From Gammaproteobacteria bacterium RIFCSPHIGHO2_12_FULL_63_22 (GTDB taxonomy: Bacteria; Pseudomonadota; Gammaproteobacteria; Xanthomonadales; Xanthomonadaceae): 64,000 nt of DNA. The notes beneath the pieces are model-generated. The model saw nothing but the letters and a program-made list of their open reading frames with translations, made no database searches and was not told the origin of the DNA. The position numbers were made by a program, and so were the translations under genes. Of this stretch, positions 8,804 through 17,718 are shown piece by piece. The stretch spans positions 20,403 through 84,402 of the forward strand of contig MGYJ01000054.1 of assembly GCA_001801685.1 (NCBI GenBank), read 5' to 3'. Within the stretch, counting starts at the first letter, position 1. The number at the start of each line of letters is the position of its first letter.

Positions 8804-9611
8804 TACCGCTTCGCCGATCTCGCGCCTGGTGCAGATCATGGCGCGGCTGCGCGACCCCGACGGCGGCTGCCCCTGGGACGTCGAGCAGGACTTCGCCAGC
8901 ATCGCCCCGTACACCATCGAAGAAGCCTACGAAGTCGCCGACGCCATCGACCGTGGCGACATGGACGACCTGAAGGACGAGCTGGGTGACCTGCTGCTGC
9001 AAGTCGTGTTCCATGCGCGCATGGCCGAGGAGGCCGGCGACTTCGCTTTCGATGACGTCGTCAACGCGATCTGCGACAAGATGGTTCGCCGGCATCCGCA
9101 TGTGTTTGCCGGAGCCATGGTTTCAGGGGTGGAAGAACAAACCCTGGCCTGGGAAGAAGGCAAGCGCCAGGAACGCCGAGCCCGCGGCGGCGCGGTGGAC
9201 GAAAGCGCACTCGCCGGCATCGCCCGCGGTTTGCCGGAATGGCAGCGCGCGATCAAATTGCAGAAGCGCGCGGCGCGGGTCGGCTTCGATTGGCCGGACG
9301 TGAATCCGGTGTTCGACAAGCTGCATGAGGAAATCGACGAACTGCGCGCCGAATTCGCCGCCGGCACCGGACACGAAGCGCTGGAGGATGAGTTGGGCGA
9401 CGTCTTGTTCGTCTGCGCCAACCTGTCACGCCACGGCAAGGTCGATTTCGGGGCGTCCTTGCGCCGCGCCAACGCCAAGTTCGAACGCCGCTTCCGGCGC
9501 ATGGAAGTGATGGCTGCCGCCGATGGCGTGTCCTTGTCCGACCTGTCACTGGAAGCGCAGGATGAGTACTGGAATCGCGCCAAGCGCGAGGAAAAAGCCG
9601 GCGCGGTCTGA
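8796..9611 (+). CDS. mazG: nucleoside triphosphate pyrophosphohydrolase MazG
   Basis: 271 residues from a TTG start, close to the 263 of E. coli MazG. It hydrolyses NTPs and dNTPs to monophosphates and pyrophosphate. Both MazG repeats are visible: CPWDVEQDF with TIEEAYEVADAID and DELGDLLLQVVFHAR, then a second repeat with KLHEEIDELRAE and DELGDVLFVCANLSRH. The TTG at 8796 is chosen because GGAGGGA lies at 8784-8790, five bases before it, and homology starts at once. It overlaps the end of cysQ by eight bases. Confidence 0.92.
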   Translation: MADTASPISRLVQIMARLRDPDGGCPWDVEQDFASIAPYTIEEAYEVADAIDRGDMDDLKDELGDLLLQVVFHARMAEEAGDFAFDDVVNAICDKMVRRHPHVFAGAMVSGVEEQTLAWEEGKRQERRARGGAVDESALAGIARGLPEWQRAIKLQKRAARVGFDWPDVNPVFDKLHEEIDELRAEFAAGTGHEALEDELGDVLFVCANLSRHGKVDFGASLRRANAKFERRFRRMEVMAAADGVSLSDLSLEAQDEYWNRAKREEKAGAV

Positions 9612-9662
9612 GTTGAAGCGGCGCCTGCCGCGGAGCAGAATGGCTGCATCCAGGAGATGCCG

Positions 9663-9965
9663 ATGAGCCAGTTCGCCAGCTTTCGCGAGTTCTATCCCTA
9701 CTACCTGTCCGAACACGCCAACCAGACCTGTCGCCGCCTGCATTTCGTCGGCACCTCGCTGGTGATCGGCTGCCTGGTGATGGGTATCCGCAGCATGAAT
9801 CCCGTCTGGATCCTGTACGCGCTGCTGTGCGGTTATGGCTTTGCCTGGATCGGCCATTTCTTCTTCGAGAAGAACAAGCCGGCAACCTTCAAGTACCCGT
9901 TCTATTCCCTGGCCGGCGACTGGGTGATGTACAAGGACATGCTGGTCGGCAAGATCCGTTTCTGA
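9663..9965 (+). CDS. Mpo1-like (DUF962) small membrane protein
   Basis: 100 residues with two hydrophobic stretches (about 31-60). The family features are SEHANQTCRRLHFVGT near the N-terminus and WIGHFFFEKNKPATF near the middle, then SLAGDWVM. In yeast, Mpo1 is an iron-dependent dioxygenase of fatty-acid alpha-oxidation whose histidines bind iron; the corresponding His residues are present here. Activity in bacteria is inference. An ATG six bases upstream (9657) is possible, but AGGAG at 9652-9656 is better spaced for 9663. Confidence 0.8.
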   Translation: MSQFASFREFYPYYLSEHANQTCRRLHFVGTSLVIGCLVMGIRSMNPVWILYALLCGYGFAWIGHFFFEKNKPATFKYPFYSLAGDWVMYKDMLVGKIRF

Positions 9966-10061
9966 CGCCATACCTCGGGAAACTCAGCGATTTCACGCCG
10001 GAATCACCCTCGCCGGGGTGTAATTTCACAAAGCTGAAGACCCCTTCCCTCGAGGTGAGCC

Positions 10062-10772
10062 ATGCGTCGTGATGATCCATCCGGACTGATTTTGCTGGTC
10101 GAAGACAACCGTAGCCTGTCGGAGATGGTGGGCGAATACCTGGAATCCCGCGGATTCGGCGTGGATTACGCCGGCGACGGCGTGGATGGCCTGCGCCTGG
10201 CCACCGAGAATTCCTACGACGTGGTGGTGCTGGACCTGATGTTGCCCAGAATGGACGGCATCGAAGTTTGTCGCCGCCTCCGCAACGAATCGAAGAAATC
10301 CACCCCGGTGCTGATGCTTACCGCGCGCGACACGCTGGCCGACAAGGTCACCGGCCTGGATGCCGGCGCCGATGATTACCTGGTCAAGCCCTTCGCCATC
10401 CAGGAACTGGAAGCGCGTGTGCGTGCGCTGATCCGCCGTGACCGCCGCCAGGTCAGTGCCGAAGTGCTGAAGATCGCCGACCTGGTGCTCGACACCGCCA
10501 GCCTGCGGGTAACCCGGGCTGGCAGCGAGCTGCAGCTTTCCCCGATCGGCCTGCGCCTGTTGACGATCCTGATGCGTGAATCGCCGCGCGTGGTCACGCG
10601 CCGTGACATCGAGCGCGAGATCTGGGGCGATGGCCTGCCCGATTCCGACACGCTGCGCAGCCACCTGTACAACCTGCGCAAGGCCATCGACCGGCCCTTC
10701 GAAAAGCAATTGCTGCACACTGTGCAGACCGCCGGCTACCGCATCGCCGACCTGGACCACGCACCGGCATGA
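10062..10772 (+). CDS. OmpR-family two-component response regulator
   Basis: 236 residues. It has an N-terminal receiver with the acidic pocket in VEDN (13-16), phospho-acceptor D58 in VVLDLMLPRMDG and K109 in DDYLVKPF. The C-terminal winged-helix DNA-binding domain runs from about 140 to 230, ending in the usual TVQTAGYRI. It is coupled by an ATGA overlap to the sensor kinase. The macAB-like exporter genes follow on the same strand and are a plausible target. I do not recognise a named system. Confidence 0.92.
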   Translation: MRRDDPSGLILLVEDNRSLSEMVGEYLESRGFGVDYAGDGVDGLRLATENSYDVVVLDLMLPRMDGIEVCRRLRNESKKSTPVLMLTARDTLADKVTGLDAGADDYLVKPFAIQELEARVRALIRRDRRQVSAEVLKIADLVLDTASLRVTRAGSELQLSPIGLRLLTILMRESPRVVTRRDIEREIWGDGLPDSDTLRSHLYNLRKAIDRPFEKQLLHTVQTAGYRIADLDHAPA

Positions 10773-12058
10773 GTGAACGCAGCGGCCTGCGTCGAAAGAT
10801 CTGGGTCGCCTTCATCCTGCAGGCGGCGGCGATCAGCTTCGCCGCCGTGCTCGGCGTCTATGGCGCGTCGGCCGTGCTCAAGCACGTGCTGATCCAGCGC
10901 GCGCTGCAAGAAGAAGCCGCGCATTTCTGGGGCCGTCGCGAAGACGACCCGGCGGCGACCGTGCCCGACACCTACAACATGAATGGCTACCTGGTGCGCG
11001 CGGGCGATATATCGGCGGTGCCCGAGCCCTTGCAGCCCTTGCCCGTGGGCTTCCATAGCCTGCCGCGCGCGCAGGGCGGTTCGCTGGTGATGGTGGAAGA
11101 TCGCGGCGGCATGCGCCTGTACCTGTTGTTCAAGCAGGAGCAGGTGGATTCGCTGGCCTTCTGGTTCGGCATGGCGCCCTTGGCCCTCGTGCTGGCTGTC
11201 GTCTACATCATTGCCTGGTCCACGTACCGGACCTCGAAGCGCGTGGTGTCGCCGGTGATCTGGCTGGCCAACCAGGTCCGTCACTGGGACCCGAAACATC
11301 CCGACGCCACTGCGTTGAAGCCCGAGAACCTGCCCGTGGACGTGGAAGGCGAGACATTGACGCTGGCCTCGTCGCTGCATGATTTCGCGAGTCGCATCGG
11401 CAGCTTCGTCGAGCGCGAACACAATTTCACCCGCGATGCATCGCACGAACTGCGCACGCCGCTGACGGTGATCCGCGTCGCCGGCGACATGATGGAAGGC
11501 GATGATTCGCTGTCGCCCATGGCGCGAAGGTCGCTGAAGCGCATCCAGGGCGCCGGGCGCGACATGGAAGCGCTGATCGAGGCCTTCCTGATCCTGGCGC
11601 GTGAGGGTGATACCGGCCTGCCCGACGAGGATTTTTCGGTCGGCTCCGTAGCCTGCGAGGAACTGGAGAAATCGCGTCCCTTGCTTGCCGGCAAGTCCGT
11701 GCAACTGGAGTTGCGCCGCGAGGCCGACCTGCAACTGCATGCACCCGCCCGGGTGTTGTCGGTGATGCTCGGCAACCTGTTGCGCAATGCCTGCCATTAC
11801 ACGGAACAGGGCACGGTAGTGGTGACCGTGCGTCGCGACAGCGTGCAGGTATCGGATTCTGGCGTCGGCATGAGCCCCGATGAATTGGCGCGTGTGTTCG
11901 AGCCCTTCTATCGCGCCGGTGACGGACGCAAGGACGGGCAGGGTATCGGGCTTTCGATCGTGCGTCGTTTGTCTGAGCGCTATGGCTGGCCGGTGCGCCT
12001 GGAAAGCGAGCCTGGCAAGGGCACGACGGCCACCATCAGCTTTCCTTCAGCCACCTGA
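10769..12058 (+). CDS. membrane sensor histidine kinase
   Basis: 429 residues. It has two membrane helices (about 11-36 and 128-150) enclosing a small periplasmic domain of ~90 residues. A linker follows, then the dimerisation domain with the phosphorylated H226 in DASHELRTPLT, and an ATPase domain with N box LLRNACHYTE, DSGVGM and GQGIGLSIV. It pairs with the response regulator just upstream. The signal it senses cannot be read from sequence. Confidence 0.92.
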   Translation: MSERSGLRRKIWVAFILQAAAISFAAVLGVYGASAVLKHVLIQRALQEEAAHFWGRREDDPAATVPDTYNMNGYLVRAGDISAVPEPLQPLPVGFHSLPRAQGGSLVMVEDRGGMRLYLLFKQEQVDSLAFWFGMAPLALVLAVVYIIAWSTYRTSKRVVSPVIWLANQVRHWDPKHPDATALKPENLPVDVEGETLTLASSLHDFASRIGSFVEREHNFTRDASHELRTPLTVIRVAGDMMEGDDSLSPMARRSLKRIQGAGRDMEALIEAFLILAREGDTGLPDEDFSVGSVACEELEKSRPLLAGKSVQLELRREADLQLHAPARVLSVMLGNLLRNACHYTEQGTVVVTVRRDSVQVSDSGVGMSPDELARVFEPFYRAGDGRKDGQGIGLSIVRRLSERYGWPVRLESEPGKGTTATISFPSAT

Positions 12059-12184
12059 GGCCATGCTCGGGAACATTGCGTGCGACCAGATGTCCCAATG
12101 GCGCATCGTTGCATAATGCGCAATTCGCGCCCCCGCTACCCTCCCAACAAAGCCTTTCCGAAAATCCCCGTTCCAGGAGAATCC

Positions 12185-13738
12185 ATGTCGTCGTCCCGTG
12201 TGACTGCCCCAGCCCGGCCCCGCTGGATCGTTCCGGTCGTGCTGCTCGCCCTCGTCGCGCTCGCCGCCTGGTGGTACCTGGGCCGCGCCAAGACCGAAGA
12301 CGCCGGCGGCTATCGCACGGGCGCGGTGGAGCGCGGCGAAATCCGCACGGCGATTTCCGCGACGGGCACGCTCAGTGCAACGGCCACCATCGAAGTCGGC
12401 ACCCAGGTATCGGGCACCTTGCAGAGCGTGGAGGTGGATTTCAATGACAGCGTCACCAAGGACCAGGTGATTGCCCGCATCGATCCGAGCACTTTCCAGG
12501 CGCGGCTCGACCAGGCGTCGGCATCGCTGTCGAGCACGCGCGCCGGTTTGAACGAGGCGCAGGCCGTGGCCCGCAACGCCGAACTCGACTACACCCGCAA
12601 GGCCGACCTGGTGAAGCGCCAGTTGATCGCCCGCACCGATGCCGACCAGGCCTTGGCGGCGCGCGACCAGGCGCGGGCACGAATCGTTTCCGCCAATGCC
12701 CAGGTGCGCCAGCAACAAGCCAACGTGGACAGCGCGCGGCTCGACCTCGAGAAGACCGTGATTCGCTCGCCCGTGGACGGCGTGGTGCTGTTGCGCTCGG
12801 TCGAAGCGGGACAGACCGTGGCCGCCAGCTTGCAGACGCCGGTGCTGTTCAAGATCGCGGGTGATTTGCGCAAGATGGAAATCGTGCTGGCGATTGATGA
12901 AGCCGACATCGGCCAGGTGCGCGAAGGCCAGACGGCACGCTTCACCGTGGATGCCTTTCCGGATCGCAATTTCGCCGGCCGCGTGAAGCAGGTGCGGCTC
13001 GCCGCCACCAACACCGCCAACGTCATCACCTATCCGGTGGTGGTGGAAGTGGACAACCCCGATCAAAGCCTGTTGCCGGGCATGACCGCCAACGCCGAGA
13101 TCGAGATCAGCCGGCGTCCCGATGTATTGAGCGTGCCCAACGCGGCGCTGCGCTTCCGTCCCGCTGAAGAGAGCAAGGCCAACATGGGCCCGGGCTTCGG
13201 CGCGCCGGCCAATGCCAACCGGACGGCAGCGACCGGTGCGAACGGCGGCCAGGGTGGCAACGGTTTCGTGCAGGCCTTCGAGAAGATTGCCGCAGGCTTG
13301 CAGCTGGATGATGCGCAGAAGGCGGCATTCGATTCGGCGTTGCAGGAAATGCGCGACCGCGCGCAACAAGGGCGCCCCGGCGGCGCCAACGGCGGCGGCA
13401 CGACAGGCGGTAGTGCGGCGGGCAATGTCGGCACTCGCAGCGGTGGCGCGGCACAAGGTGGTTCTGCCGACCGCAGCCGGCGTTTGGCCGAACGCATGAA
13501 GAAGAATTTCGAAGGCTTCAGAGCCTCGTTGCGTCCCGAGCAACAGGCCAAGTGGGATTCCGAATTGCTCGCGATGACCAGCGGCAAGCGCGCCCCGGTT
13601 TACAAGCTGGTGGACGGCAAGCCCGAGCAGGTAACGATCCGCATCGGCGCCAGCGACGGCAGCCGTACCGAGATCATCGGCGACGGCCTGGCCGAGGGCG
13701 AGCTGGTCATCATCGGCAGTGCCCGCCCCACGCCATGA
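12185..13738 (+). CDS. MacA/HlyD-family periplasmic adaptor with a large low-complexity insertion
   Basis: 517 residues, against roughly 370-400 for MacA. One N-terminal membrane anchor (about 14-32) is followed by lipoyl-like and hairpin regions (about 60-200) and the beta-barrel domain to about 325. After VPNAALRFRP the protein departs from the family: residues ~327-468 hold Gly/Asn/Ala-rich stretches (335-360, 396-428) around two charged helical segments (about 361-395 and 429-466), the second with LRPEQQAKW. The adaptor fold resumes at PVYKLVDGKPEQV. The start follows CCAGGAGA. It is coupled by ATGA to the ATPase and forms a tripartite MacAB-type exporter with the next two genes and an outer-membrane channel not seen here. 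Confidence 0.88.
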   Translation: MSSSRVTAPARPRWIVPVVLLALVALAAWWYLGRAKTEDAGGYRTGAVERGEIRTAISATGTLSATATIEVGTQVSGTLQSVEVDFNDSVTKDQVIARIDPSTFQARLDQASASLSSTRAGLNEAQAVARNAELDYTRKADLVKRQLIARTDADQALAARDQARARIVSANAQVRQQQANVDSARLDLEKTVIRSPVDGVVLLRSVEAGQTVAASLQTPVLFKIAGDLRKMEIVLAIDEADIGQVREGQTARFTVDAFPDRNFAGRVKQVRLAATNTANVITYPVVVEVDNPDQSLLPGMTANAEIEISRRPDVLSVPNAALRFRPAEESKANMGPGFGAPANANRTAATGANGGQGGNGFVQAFEKIAAGLQLDDAQKAAFDSALQEMRDRAQQGRPGGANGGGTTGGSAAGNVGTRSGGAAQGGSADRSRRLAERMKKNFEGFRASLRPEQQAKWDSELLAMTSGKRAPVYKLVDGKPEQVTIRIGASDGSRTEIIGDGLAEGELVIIGSARPTP

Positions 13739-14445
13739 CCGACGCCACGCCCATCATCCAGACCGAGGACTTGCGCAAGGTCTATTCGCCCGGCACCCAG
13801 GCGGAAGTGAAGGCGCTCGACGGCGTCAACCTGCGCATCGATCGCGGCGAGTTCGTCGCGATCATGGGCGCGTCGGGCTCCGGCAAATCGACGCTGATGA
13901 ATGTCATCGGCTGCCTGGATCGCCCGAGTGGCGGCCGTTACCTGTGCGACGGCGTGGACGTCGCCAGCCTGGATGCCGAATCGTTGGCGCGACTGCGCCT
14001 CGAGAAGATCGGTTTCGTCTTCCAGGGCTTCAACCTGTTGTCGCGCATGGATGCGCTGCACAACGTGATGATGCCGCTGGGCTATTCCAACACCCCGCTG
14101 GCAGAGCGCACCGAGCGTGCGCGCGCGGCGCTGGAAGCGGTTGGCCTTGGCGAGCGCGCGCATCATCGCCCCGGCGAGATGTCCGGCGGCCAGCAGCAGC
14201 GCGTTTCAATTGCGCGCGCGCTGATCAACCAGCCGGCCCTGGTGCTGGCCGACGAACCGACCGGTGCGCTCGATACCAGGACCAGTGCCGAAGTGATGAA
14301 GCTGTTTGAAAAACTGAAGGCGCAAGGCCAGACCATCGTGCTGATTACCCATGAAGCCGATGTTGCCCACCACGCCGACCGCATCTGCGTGATGCGCGAC
14401 GGCAAATTGTACGAGGGCGAACACGGCCTGGGAGCCGTCGCATGA
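13735..14445 (+). CDS. MacB-type ABC transporter ATPase
   Basis: 236 residues, one ABC ATPase of the LolD/MacB group, powering the exporter with the adjacent permease and adaptor. Walker A is GASGSGKST, the signature is MSGGQQQRVSIARAL and Walker B is LVLADEPTGALD. Both ends overlap neighbours by ATGA. The ATPase is a separate protein, unlike fused E. coli MacB. Substrate (peptide, macrolide or lipid) is not evident. Confidence 0.92.
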   Translation: MTDATPIIQTEDLRKVYSPGTQAEVKALDGVNLRIDRGEFVAIMGASGSGKSTLMNVIGCLDRPSGGRYLCDGVDVASLDAESLARLRLEKIGFVFQGFNLLSRMDALHNVMMPLGYSNTPLAERTERARAALEAVGLGERAHHRPGEMSGGQQQRVSIARALINQPALVLADEPTGALDTRTSAEVMKLFEKLKAQGQTIVLITHEADVAHHADRICVMRDGKLYEGEHGLGAVA

Positions 14446-15677
14446 CCTGGAACGACACCTTGCGCACGGCGGTCTTCGCCCTGCGCGGAAACTGGATGCG
14501 CAGCACGCTGACTTCCCTGGGCGTCATCATCGGCATCGCTGCGGTGATCGTGATGGTATCGGTGGGGCAGGGCACGCAGGCCGAGATCGACAAGATGGTG
14601 TCGGGCCTGGGCGCGAATCGCCTCGACATCAGTTCCGGCGCGCCCAATACCGGCGGCATCCGCGGCGGCGCCGGCAGCCAGGCGACGCTGACCGACGGCG
14701 ATGCGCTCGCGATTCGCGAACAGATTCCGGAAGTGCAGTATGTCGCGGCAGGCACCCGCGGCAATGCGCAGATCGTCTATGCGGAAAACAACTGGTCCAC
14801 CAATTGGCAGGGTGTGCAGCCGGATTTCTTCGAGATCAACGGCTGGAAGATTGGCGCGGGCACCGGGCTGGAACCGGGTGACTACACGTCGGCGGCCAAG
14901 GTAGTAGTGATCGGCGAAACCATCCGTCGCGAGTTGTTCGGCGAGGAAGATCCGCTGGGCCAGAGCCTGCGCATCGGCAAGGTGCCGTTTCGGGTGGTCG
15001 GCGTGCTGGCGCCGAAGGGCCAGGGCGGCTTCGGCCAGGACCAAGACGACGTGATCATGGTGCCGCTTGAAACGGCGCGCCGGCGCCTGACCGGCGCCTC
15101 CGGCGCGCCGCCGGGGACCGTGCGCCAGATTGCATTGGGCGTGACCCGCAGCGAGGACCTGTCCTTCGTGCAGGAGGAAGTGGAAGCGCTGCTTCGTGAG
15201 CGCCACAAGATCGCCGCCGGCGCCGAGGATGACTTCAGCGTGCGCAACATTTCCGAGATTGTCGCCACACGCACGCAGACCACGCGGATCATGTCGCTGC
15301 TGCTCGGTGCGGTCGCCGGCATTTCGCTGATCGTCGGTGGCATCGGCATCATGAACATCATGCTGGTGTCGGTGACCGAGCGCATCCGCGAAATCGGCCT
15401 GCGCATGGCCGTGGGCGCGGGGCCGCGCGACATCCAGAGGCAGTTCCTCACCGAGGCGATGCTGATCTCGTTCGGCGGCGGCATCATCGGCACGCTGATC
15501 GGCATCGCCGGGGCGCTGCTCGCGGGCAAGCTCGGCTCGCTGCCGGTGCTGCTGGACTGGCACGTGGTCGCGCTGGCGGCGGGCTGTTCGGTAGCCACCG
15601 GCCTGTTCTTCGGCTTCTACCCGGCGCGCAAGGCGGCGCAGCTCGACCCGATCGAGGCGCTACGCCACCAGGGCTGA
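14442..15677 (+). CDS. MacB-type ABC transporter permease (FtsX-like)
   Basis: 411 residues with MacB topology: one N-terminal membrane helix (about 20-45), a large periplasmic domain (about 50-270) and three C-terminal helices. The conserved GGIGIMNIMLVSVTERIREIG segment (given here only in part of its length: IGIMNIMLVSVTERIREIG) precedes the LRMAVGA coupling region. It is the last gene of the adaptor-ATPase-permease unit. The next gene starts 25 bases later and is unrelated. Confidence 0.92.
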   Translation: MTWNDTLRTAVFALRGNWMRSTLTSLGVIIGIAAVIVMVSVGQGTQAEIDKMVSGLGANRLDISSGAPNTGGIRGGAGSQATLTDGDALAIREQIPEVQYVAAGTRGNAQIVYAENNWSTNWQGVQPDFFEINGWKIGAGTGLEPGDYTSAAKVVVIGETIRRELFGEEDPLGQSLRIGKVPFRVVGVLAPKGQGGFGQDQDDVIMVPLETARRRLTGASGAPPGTVRQIALGVTRSEDLSFVQEEVEALLRERHKIAAGAEDDFSVRNISEIVATRTQTTRIMSLLLGAVAGISLIVGGIGIMNIMLVSVTERIREIGLRMAVGAGPRDIQRQFLTEAMLISFGGGIIGTLIGIAGALLAGKLGSLPVLLDWHVVALAAGCSVATGLFFGFYPARKAAQLDPIEALRHQG

Positions 15678-15702
15678 TCGTGCAGCCGGTATCATTGCGC
15701 GC

Positions 15703-16689
15703 ATGACAATGTCCGACGTTCCGACTCCAGGCACCCATGCCTCCGCCAGCGAGGCGCGCATCGCCCTCGTCATCCACGGGGGCGCCGGCGTCTCATCGCG
15801 CGCTTCCATCAGCGCCGAAGACGAAGTTGCGATCCGCCACGACCTGGATCGCGCGCTCGACGCCGGCCACCAAGTGCTGGCCTCGGGCGGAAGCGCGCTC
15901 GATGCGGTGACGGCTGCCGTCGTGGTGCTGGAGGATTCGCCCTGGTTCAACGCGGGCAAGGGTTCGGTCTTCGATGCCGAGGGTCGGCACGAACTCGATG
16001 CCTCCATCATGGAAGGGCACACCCGTCGCGCTGGCGCCGTGGCTGCGGTCACCACGGTCAAGAACCCGGTCCTGCTGTCGCGCGCGGTGATGGAACATTC
16101 CGAGCACGTGATGCTGGTGTCGGCCGGTGCGGAAAAATTTGCCGATACGCGCGCGGACATTCAGCGCGTCGCGCCCACCTACTTCGACACCGACCGACGC
16201 TGGCAACAATTGCTCGACGCCCGCGCGCTGGAAACCGCGCAGGCCACGCACACCGTGCAGGGAACCTATTTCGGCACGGTCGGCGCGGTCGCGCTGGATG
16301 GGCACGGCAACATCGCGGCTGCCACGTCCACCGGTGGCATGACCAACAAGCGCTACGGCCGCGTCGGCGATTCACCCATCATCGGCGCCGGCACCTATGC
16401 CGATGAACGCTGCGGCGTTTCAGGCACCGGTTGGGGCGAGTTCTTCATTCGCGCCGTGGTGGCACAGGACATCTGCGCACGCGTTGCCTATCGTGGCGAC
16501 ACCATAGAAAAAGCGGCGCACGACGTGATCCATGGCGTGGTCGCAACGATGGGTGGCGATGGCGGCGCGATTGCGCTGGACAGGCAGGGCAACATCGCCA
16601 TGCCCTTCAACACGCCAGGCATGTACCGCGGCTGGGTCCGTCCGGACGGCAGCCGCGGCACCGCGATCTTTCCCGACTCGGGCGACTAG
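15703..16689 (+). CDS. iaaA: isoaspartyl peptidase/L-asparaginase (Ntn hydrolase)
   Basis: 328 residues. The family cleaves beta-aspartyl dipeptides and asparagine after self-processing into two subunits. The predicted nucleophile is T192 in YFGTVGAVALD, where autocleavage would occur between G191 and T192. LVIHGGAGV at 22-30 is the family's N-terminal signature, and STGGMTNK is present. No signal peptide is seen, so it should be cytoplasmic. A second ATG lies two codons in. The last four bases overlap the convergent gene's stop. Confidence 0.9.
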   Translation: MTMSDVPTPGTHASASEARIALVIHGGAGVSSRASISAEDEVAIRHDLDRALDAGHQVLASGGSALDAVTAAVVVLEDSPWFNAGKGSVFDAEGRHELDASIMEGHTRRAGAVAAVTTVKNPVLLSRAVMEHSEHVMLVSAGAEKFADTRADIQRVAPTYFDTDRRWQQLLDARALETAQATHTVQGTYFGTVGAVALDGHGNIAAATSTGGMTNKRYGRVGDSPIIGAGTYADERCGVSGTGWGEFFIRAVVAQDICARVAYRGDTIEKAAHDVIHGVVATMGGDGGAIALDRQGNIAMPFNTPGMYRGWVRPDGSRGTAIFPDSGD

Positions 16690-17705
16690 AAGCCGCGGTC
16701 GCCGGAAATCAGTCCGCCCAGGCCACCCAGCACCGAACCTTCGTCCTTGCCGCCGCCCTTCTGGTAGGCCGCGCTGAACATGCGTCCGGCCAGGCGCGAG
16801 AACGGCAGCGACTGGATCCAGACCTTTCCCGGCCCGGTGAGGGTCGCCAGGAACACGCCTTCGCCGCCGAACAATGCCGACTTCACGCTGCCCACGGTCT
16901 GCAGGTCGAAGTTCACCGACGAGGTCATTGCGACCACGCAGCCGGTATCCACGTCGATTCGTTCGCCGGCGGCAAGTTCACGCTCGACGATGGTGCCGCC
17001 GGCATGTACGAACACCAGGCCGTCGCCTTCGAGCTTCTGCATGATGAAACCTTCGCCACCGAACAAGGCGGTCATGATCTTCTTCTGGAAGAACAGGCCG
17101 ATGCTGACGCCGCGTGCCGCGCACAGGAAGCTGTCCTTCTGGCAGATGATCTTGCCGCCGTAGTTGGACAGCGTCATCGGCACGATCGTGCCGGGGTAGG
17201 GCGCGGCAAACGCCACCTTGGCCTTGCCACTGCCGCCCGCATGCGAAAATACCGTGGTGAACAGGCTTTCCCCGGTGATCAGGCGCTTGCCCGCACCTAC
17301 GAGTTTGTCCATGAATCCGCCGGTGCCCGACGAGGCGCTGCCATCACCGAACACGGTTTCCATGCTGACGGTCGCGTCCTTGTACATCAGCGTGCCGGCT
17401 TCGGCGACCGCGCTCTCGCCCGGGTCGAGTTCGATTTCCACGAACTGCATGTCCTCGCCGTAGATGCGGTAGTCGATCTGGTCGGCGCGCTGAGCGCCGG
17501 CCATCGGCGGCGCTGGCATCGGCACCGGCATGTTGCCGGCCGACGATTCCGCGCGCAGTTCCGCGCAACTCGCGATCGGAATCCACTCGGCGAAACCCTG
17601 GCGCCAGCAGAATCCGTTCGAATCGCGCGCCGCCTGGGCGATGGCCGCCGCCTGGTCGAAGGGTCCGACCTGCTTGCCGTTGTAGCTCAGATACCACTGG
17701 TGCAT
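16686..17705 (-). CDS. GYF_2-AIM24 (TIGR00266-like) protein
   Basis: 339 residues. The N-terminal ~50 residues are a GYF_2-type module (QWYLSYNGKQVGPF, then WIPIASC). A Pro/Ala linker (about 55-75) leads to a beta-rich AIM24/TIGR00266 domain to about residue 310, with repeated GGEG loops. A Gly-rich tail (GSVLGGLGGLISG) closes it. AIM24-family proteins have no established biochemical role in bacteria. The start at 17705 has GGAG six bases upstream. It follows the DUF533 gene by 13 bases, so the two are probably co-transcribed. Confidence 0.82.
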   Translation of the reverse strand: MHQWYLSYNGKQVGPFDQAAAIAQAARDSNGFCWRQGFAEWIPIASCAELRAESSAGNMPVPMPAPPMAGAQRADQIDYRIYGEDMQFVEIELDPGESAVAEAGTLMYKDATVSMETVFGDGSASSGTGGFMDKLVGAGKRLITGESLFTTVFSHAGGSGKAKVAFAAPYPGTIVPMTLSNYGGKIICQKDSFLCAARGVSIGLFFQKKIMTALFGGEGFIMQKLEGDGLVFVHAGGTIVERELAAGERIDVDTGCVVAMTSSVNFDLQTVGSVKSALFGGEGVFLATLTGPGKVWIQSLPFSRLAGRMFSAAYQKGGGKDEGSVLGGLGGLISGDRGF

Positions 17706-17718
17706 TTCTTGCTCCGGA

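Noticed and set aside
9990-10030. CACCC-TCGCC-GGGTG hairpin as terminator of the Mpo1-like gene
   Set aside because: Five-base stem with only a short AATTT afterwards; could easily be chance in GC-rich sequence.
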